Positions 4,117 through 5,114 of a stretch of 5,114 nucleotides of DNA are shown one piece after another. Both the position numbers and the translations under genes were made by a program. The notes beneath the pieces were generated by a model, which made no database searches, was not told where the DNA came from, and saw nothing but the letters and a program-made list of their open reading frames with translations. The DNA comes from Yoonia sp. (lineage in GTDB: Bacteria > Pseudomonadota > Alphaproteobacteria > Rhodobacterales > Rhodobacteraceae), in the NCBI GenBank assembly GCA_020627605.1, contig JAHDGO010000179.1, positions 1 through 5,114 on the forward strand, read 5' to 3'. How positions within the stretch are numbered: position 1 is the first letter of the stretch; each line of letters begins with the position of its first letter.

Positions 4117-5114
4117 AAACTATCTGATCGTATCACAGGCATCACTGGCGGCGGCTCTGACGGGTGGGACGTATTCTACCGTGCCCGCGCCATGATTGCA
4201 GACGGCACGCCGGTGACGGAACTGACCATTGGCGAGCATGACATCCGTACCAGCGCGGACATTCTGGCGGCCATGAACAAGGCAGCCACCGGCGGCCACA
4301 CCGGATACGCCATGGTGCCCGGCACAGCCGCCTTGCGGGACACGGTTGCCGCCAGGATTGCGGCGCGCACAGGCGTTCCCACGACACGCCACAATATTCT
4401 GATCACACCTGGTGGGCAGGCGGCGCTTTTCGCCGCCCATATGGCGGTTTGTGATCCCGGTGATACGGCGCTTTATGTTGACCCCTACTATGCCACTTAT
4501 CCCGGCACACTGCGTGCAGTCGGGGCAAAGCCGCAGGCCATCGTCACGTCACCTGACACCGGATTTCAACCGACCGCTGCGGCACTGGAAGAGGCAGCCC
4601 CCGGCGCGCGGTCCTTGCTGGTCAACTCGCCCAACAACCCCACTGGCGCGGTATATGGGCCAGACACGCTGGATGCCATTGCGCAGGCCTGCATTGCAAA
4701 TGACCTCTGGCTGATCTCTGACGAGGTCTATGACACCCAAGTGTGGGATGGTACACATATCAGCCCGCGCAGCCTGCCCGGCATGGCAGAGCGGACACTG
4801 GTTGTCGGCTCCATGTCGAAAAGCCACGCCATGACAGGCAGTCGCGTCGGCTGGATCTGCGGGCCAGAGGACGCGATCAGCGAGTTGATCAATCTGGCGA
4901 CCTCTACCACTTACGGTGTGGCGGGTTTTATTCAGGATGCCGCGCAGTTTGCTTTGTCGCAAGGGACCGAGGTGGAAAAGGCTGTTGCGGCACCCTTCCG
5001 CCGTCGCCGCGCGCTGACCATCGCTGCGCTGGAAGGGCAAGACGTCGTGCGCGCCCTGCCCGCGCAAGGGGCCATGTACGTCATGCTGGACGTCCGCGCG
5101 ACGGGTCTAAGCGG
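4114..5114 (+). CDS. PLP-dependent aminotransferase class I/II, N-terminal 333 codons (3' end outside window)
   Basis: Fold type I transaminase, probably of the aspartate aminotransferase-like group; the amino donor and acceptor cannot be told. The visible part holds the glycine-rich GYAMVPGTAALRD region (64-76), TPGGQAA (98-104) that contacts the cofactor phosphate, SPNNPTG (172-178) with the cofactor-binding Asn, DEVY (203-206) with the Asp that pairs with the pyridine nitrogen, and SMSKSHAMTGSRVGW (233-247) with K236 as the Schiff-base lysine and R244 binding phosphate. The C-terminal arginine that binds the substrate carboxylate lies beyond the window. Total length should be near 390. The N-terminus from ATG 4114 (MKLSDRITGITGGGSDGW) looks native; the next ATG is 26 codons later. 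There is no ribosome site upstream, and the start codon sits in a hairpin. It follows soxR by 33 bases on the same strand, so co-transcription is possible, but a functional link is not shown. Confidence 0.95.
   Translation, partial: MKLSDRITGITGGGSDGWDVFYRARAMIADGTPVTELTIGEHDIRTSADILAAMNKAATGGHTGYAMVPGTAALRDTVAARIAARTGVPTTRHNILITPGGQAALFAAHMAVCDPGDTALYVDPYYATYPGTLRAVGAKPQAIVTSPDTGFQPTAAALEEAAPGARSLLVNSPNNPTGAVYGPDTLDAIAQACIANDLWLISDEVYDTQVWDGTHISPRSLPGMAERTLVVGSMSKSHAMTGSRVGWICGPEDAISELINLATSTTYGVAGFIQDAAQFALSQGTEVEKAVAAPFRRRRALTIAALEGQDVVRALPAQGAMYVMLDVRATGLS

Noticed and set aside
4549..5067. Leftward open frame of 172 codons
   Set aside because: Antisense to the aminotransferase, which has all the cofactor residues; no supporting start signals.

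Overview
The window looks like chromosomal DNA of an alphaproteobacterium, most probably a Rhodobacterales (roseobacter-type) organism. The basis is the high-GC coding style, the close family resemblance I recognise in CimA, CysS and the aminotransferase, and the weak alphaproteobacterial-style promoters. This placement is by protein recognition only; no search was run. There is no sign of phage, transposon, CRISPR or RNA genes. Every long stretch is coding, and the largest gap between main genes is about 190 bases.

Left part (1-2104, leftward): a transcription unit made of cysS (cysteinyl-tRNA synthetase) followed by cimA (citramalate synthase, isoleucine pathway; its 3' part is beyond the left edge). 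In the gap upstream of cysS there is a 14-codon reading frame, MKSICIITDCIIIC, holding three Cys and six Ile codons. A plausible promoter sits just upstream, with its predicted start of transcription on the ATG of that frame. Together these resemble a ribosome-mediated attenuation leader for a Cys-tRNA/isoleucine operon. This is the most unusual signal in the window, but no U-run terminator is visible, so the mechanism is open.

Middle part (2104-3004): a leftward DUF1697 protein and a rightward MmcQ/YjbR-type protein start head to head only 16 bases apart. The MmcQ/YjbR gene in turn overlaps the leftward VOC gene tail to tail by 10 bases.

Right-centre (2995-4080): a compact SoxR module. SoxR (MerR family, with the four [2Fe-2S] cysteines) is transcribed rightward. 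Divergently and leftward lie a 58-residue cysteine/histidine-containing small protein and a VOC (glyoxalase/dioxygenase-fold) protein, with an ATGA stop/start overlap. Between them is a perfect 18-bp palindrome that carries the enterobacterial soxbox core. It lies inside a promoter with the 19-bp spacer typical of MerR-family activated promoters and points at the small-protein/VOC pair. The sequence thus suggests that SoxR here directly switches on this pair in response to redox-active compounds, with no SoxS in the window.

Right edge (4114-5114): the first 333 codons of a class I/II PLP-dependent aminotransferase. Its start codon lies inside a perfect 9-bp inverted repeat just after soxR.
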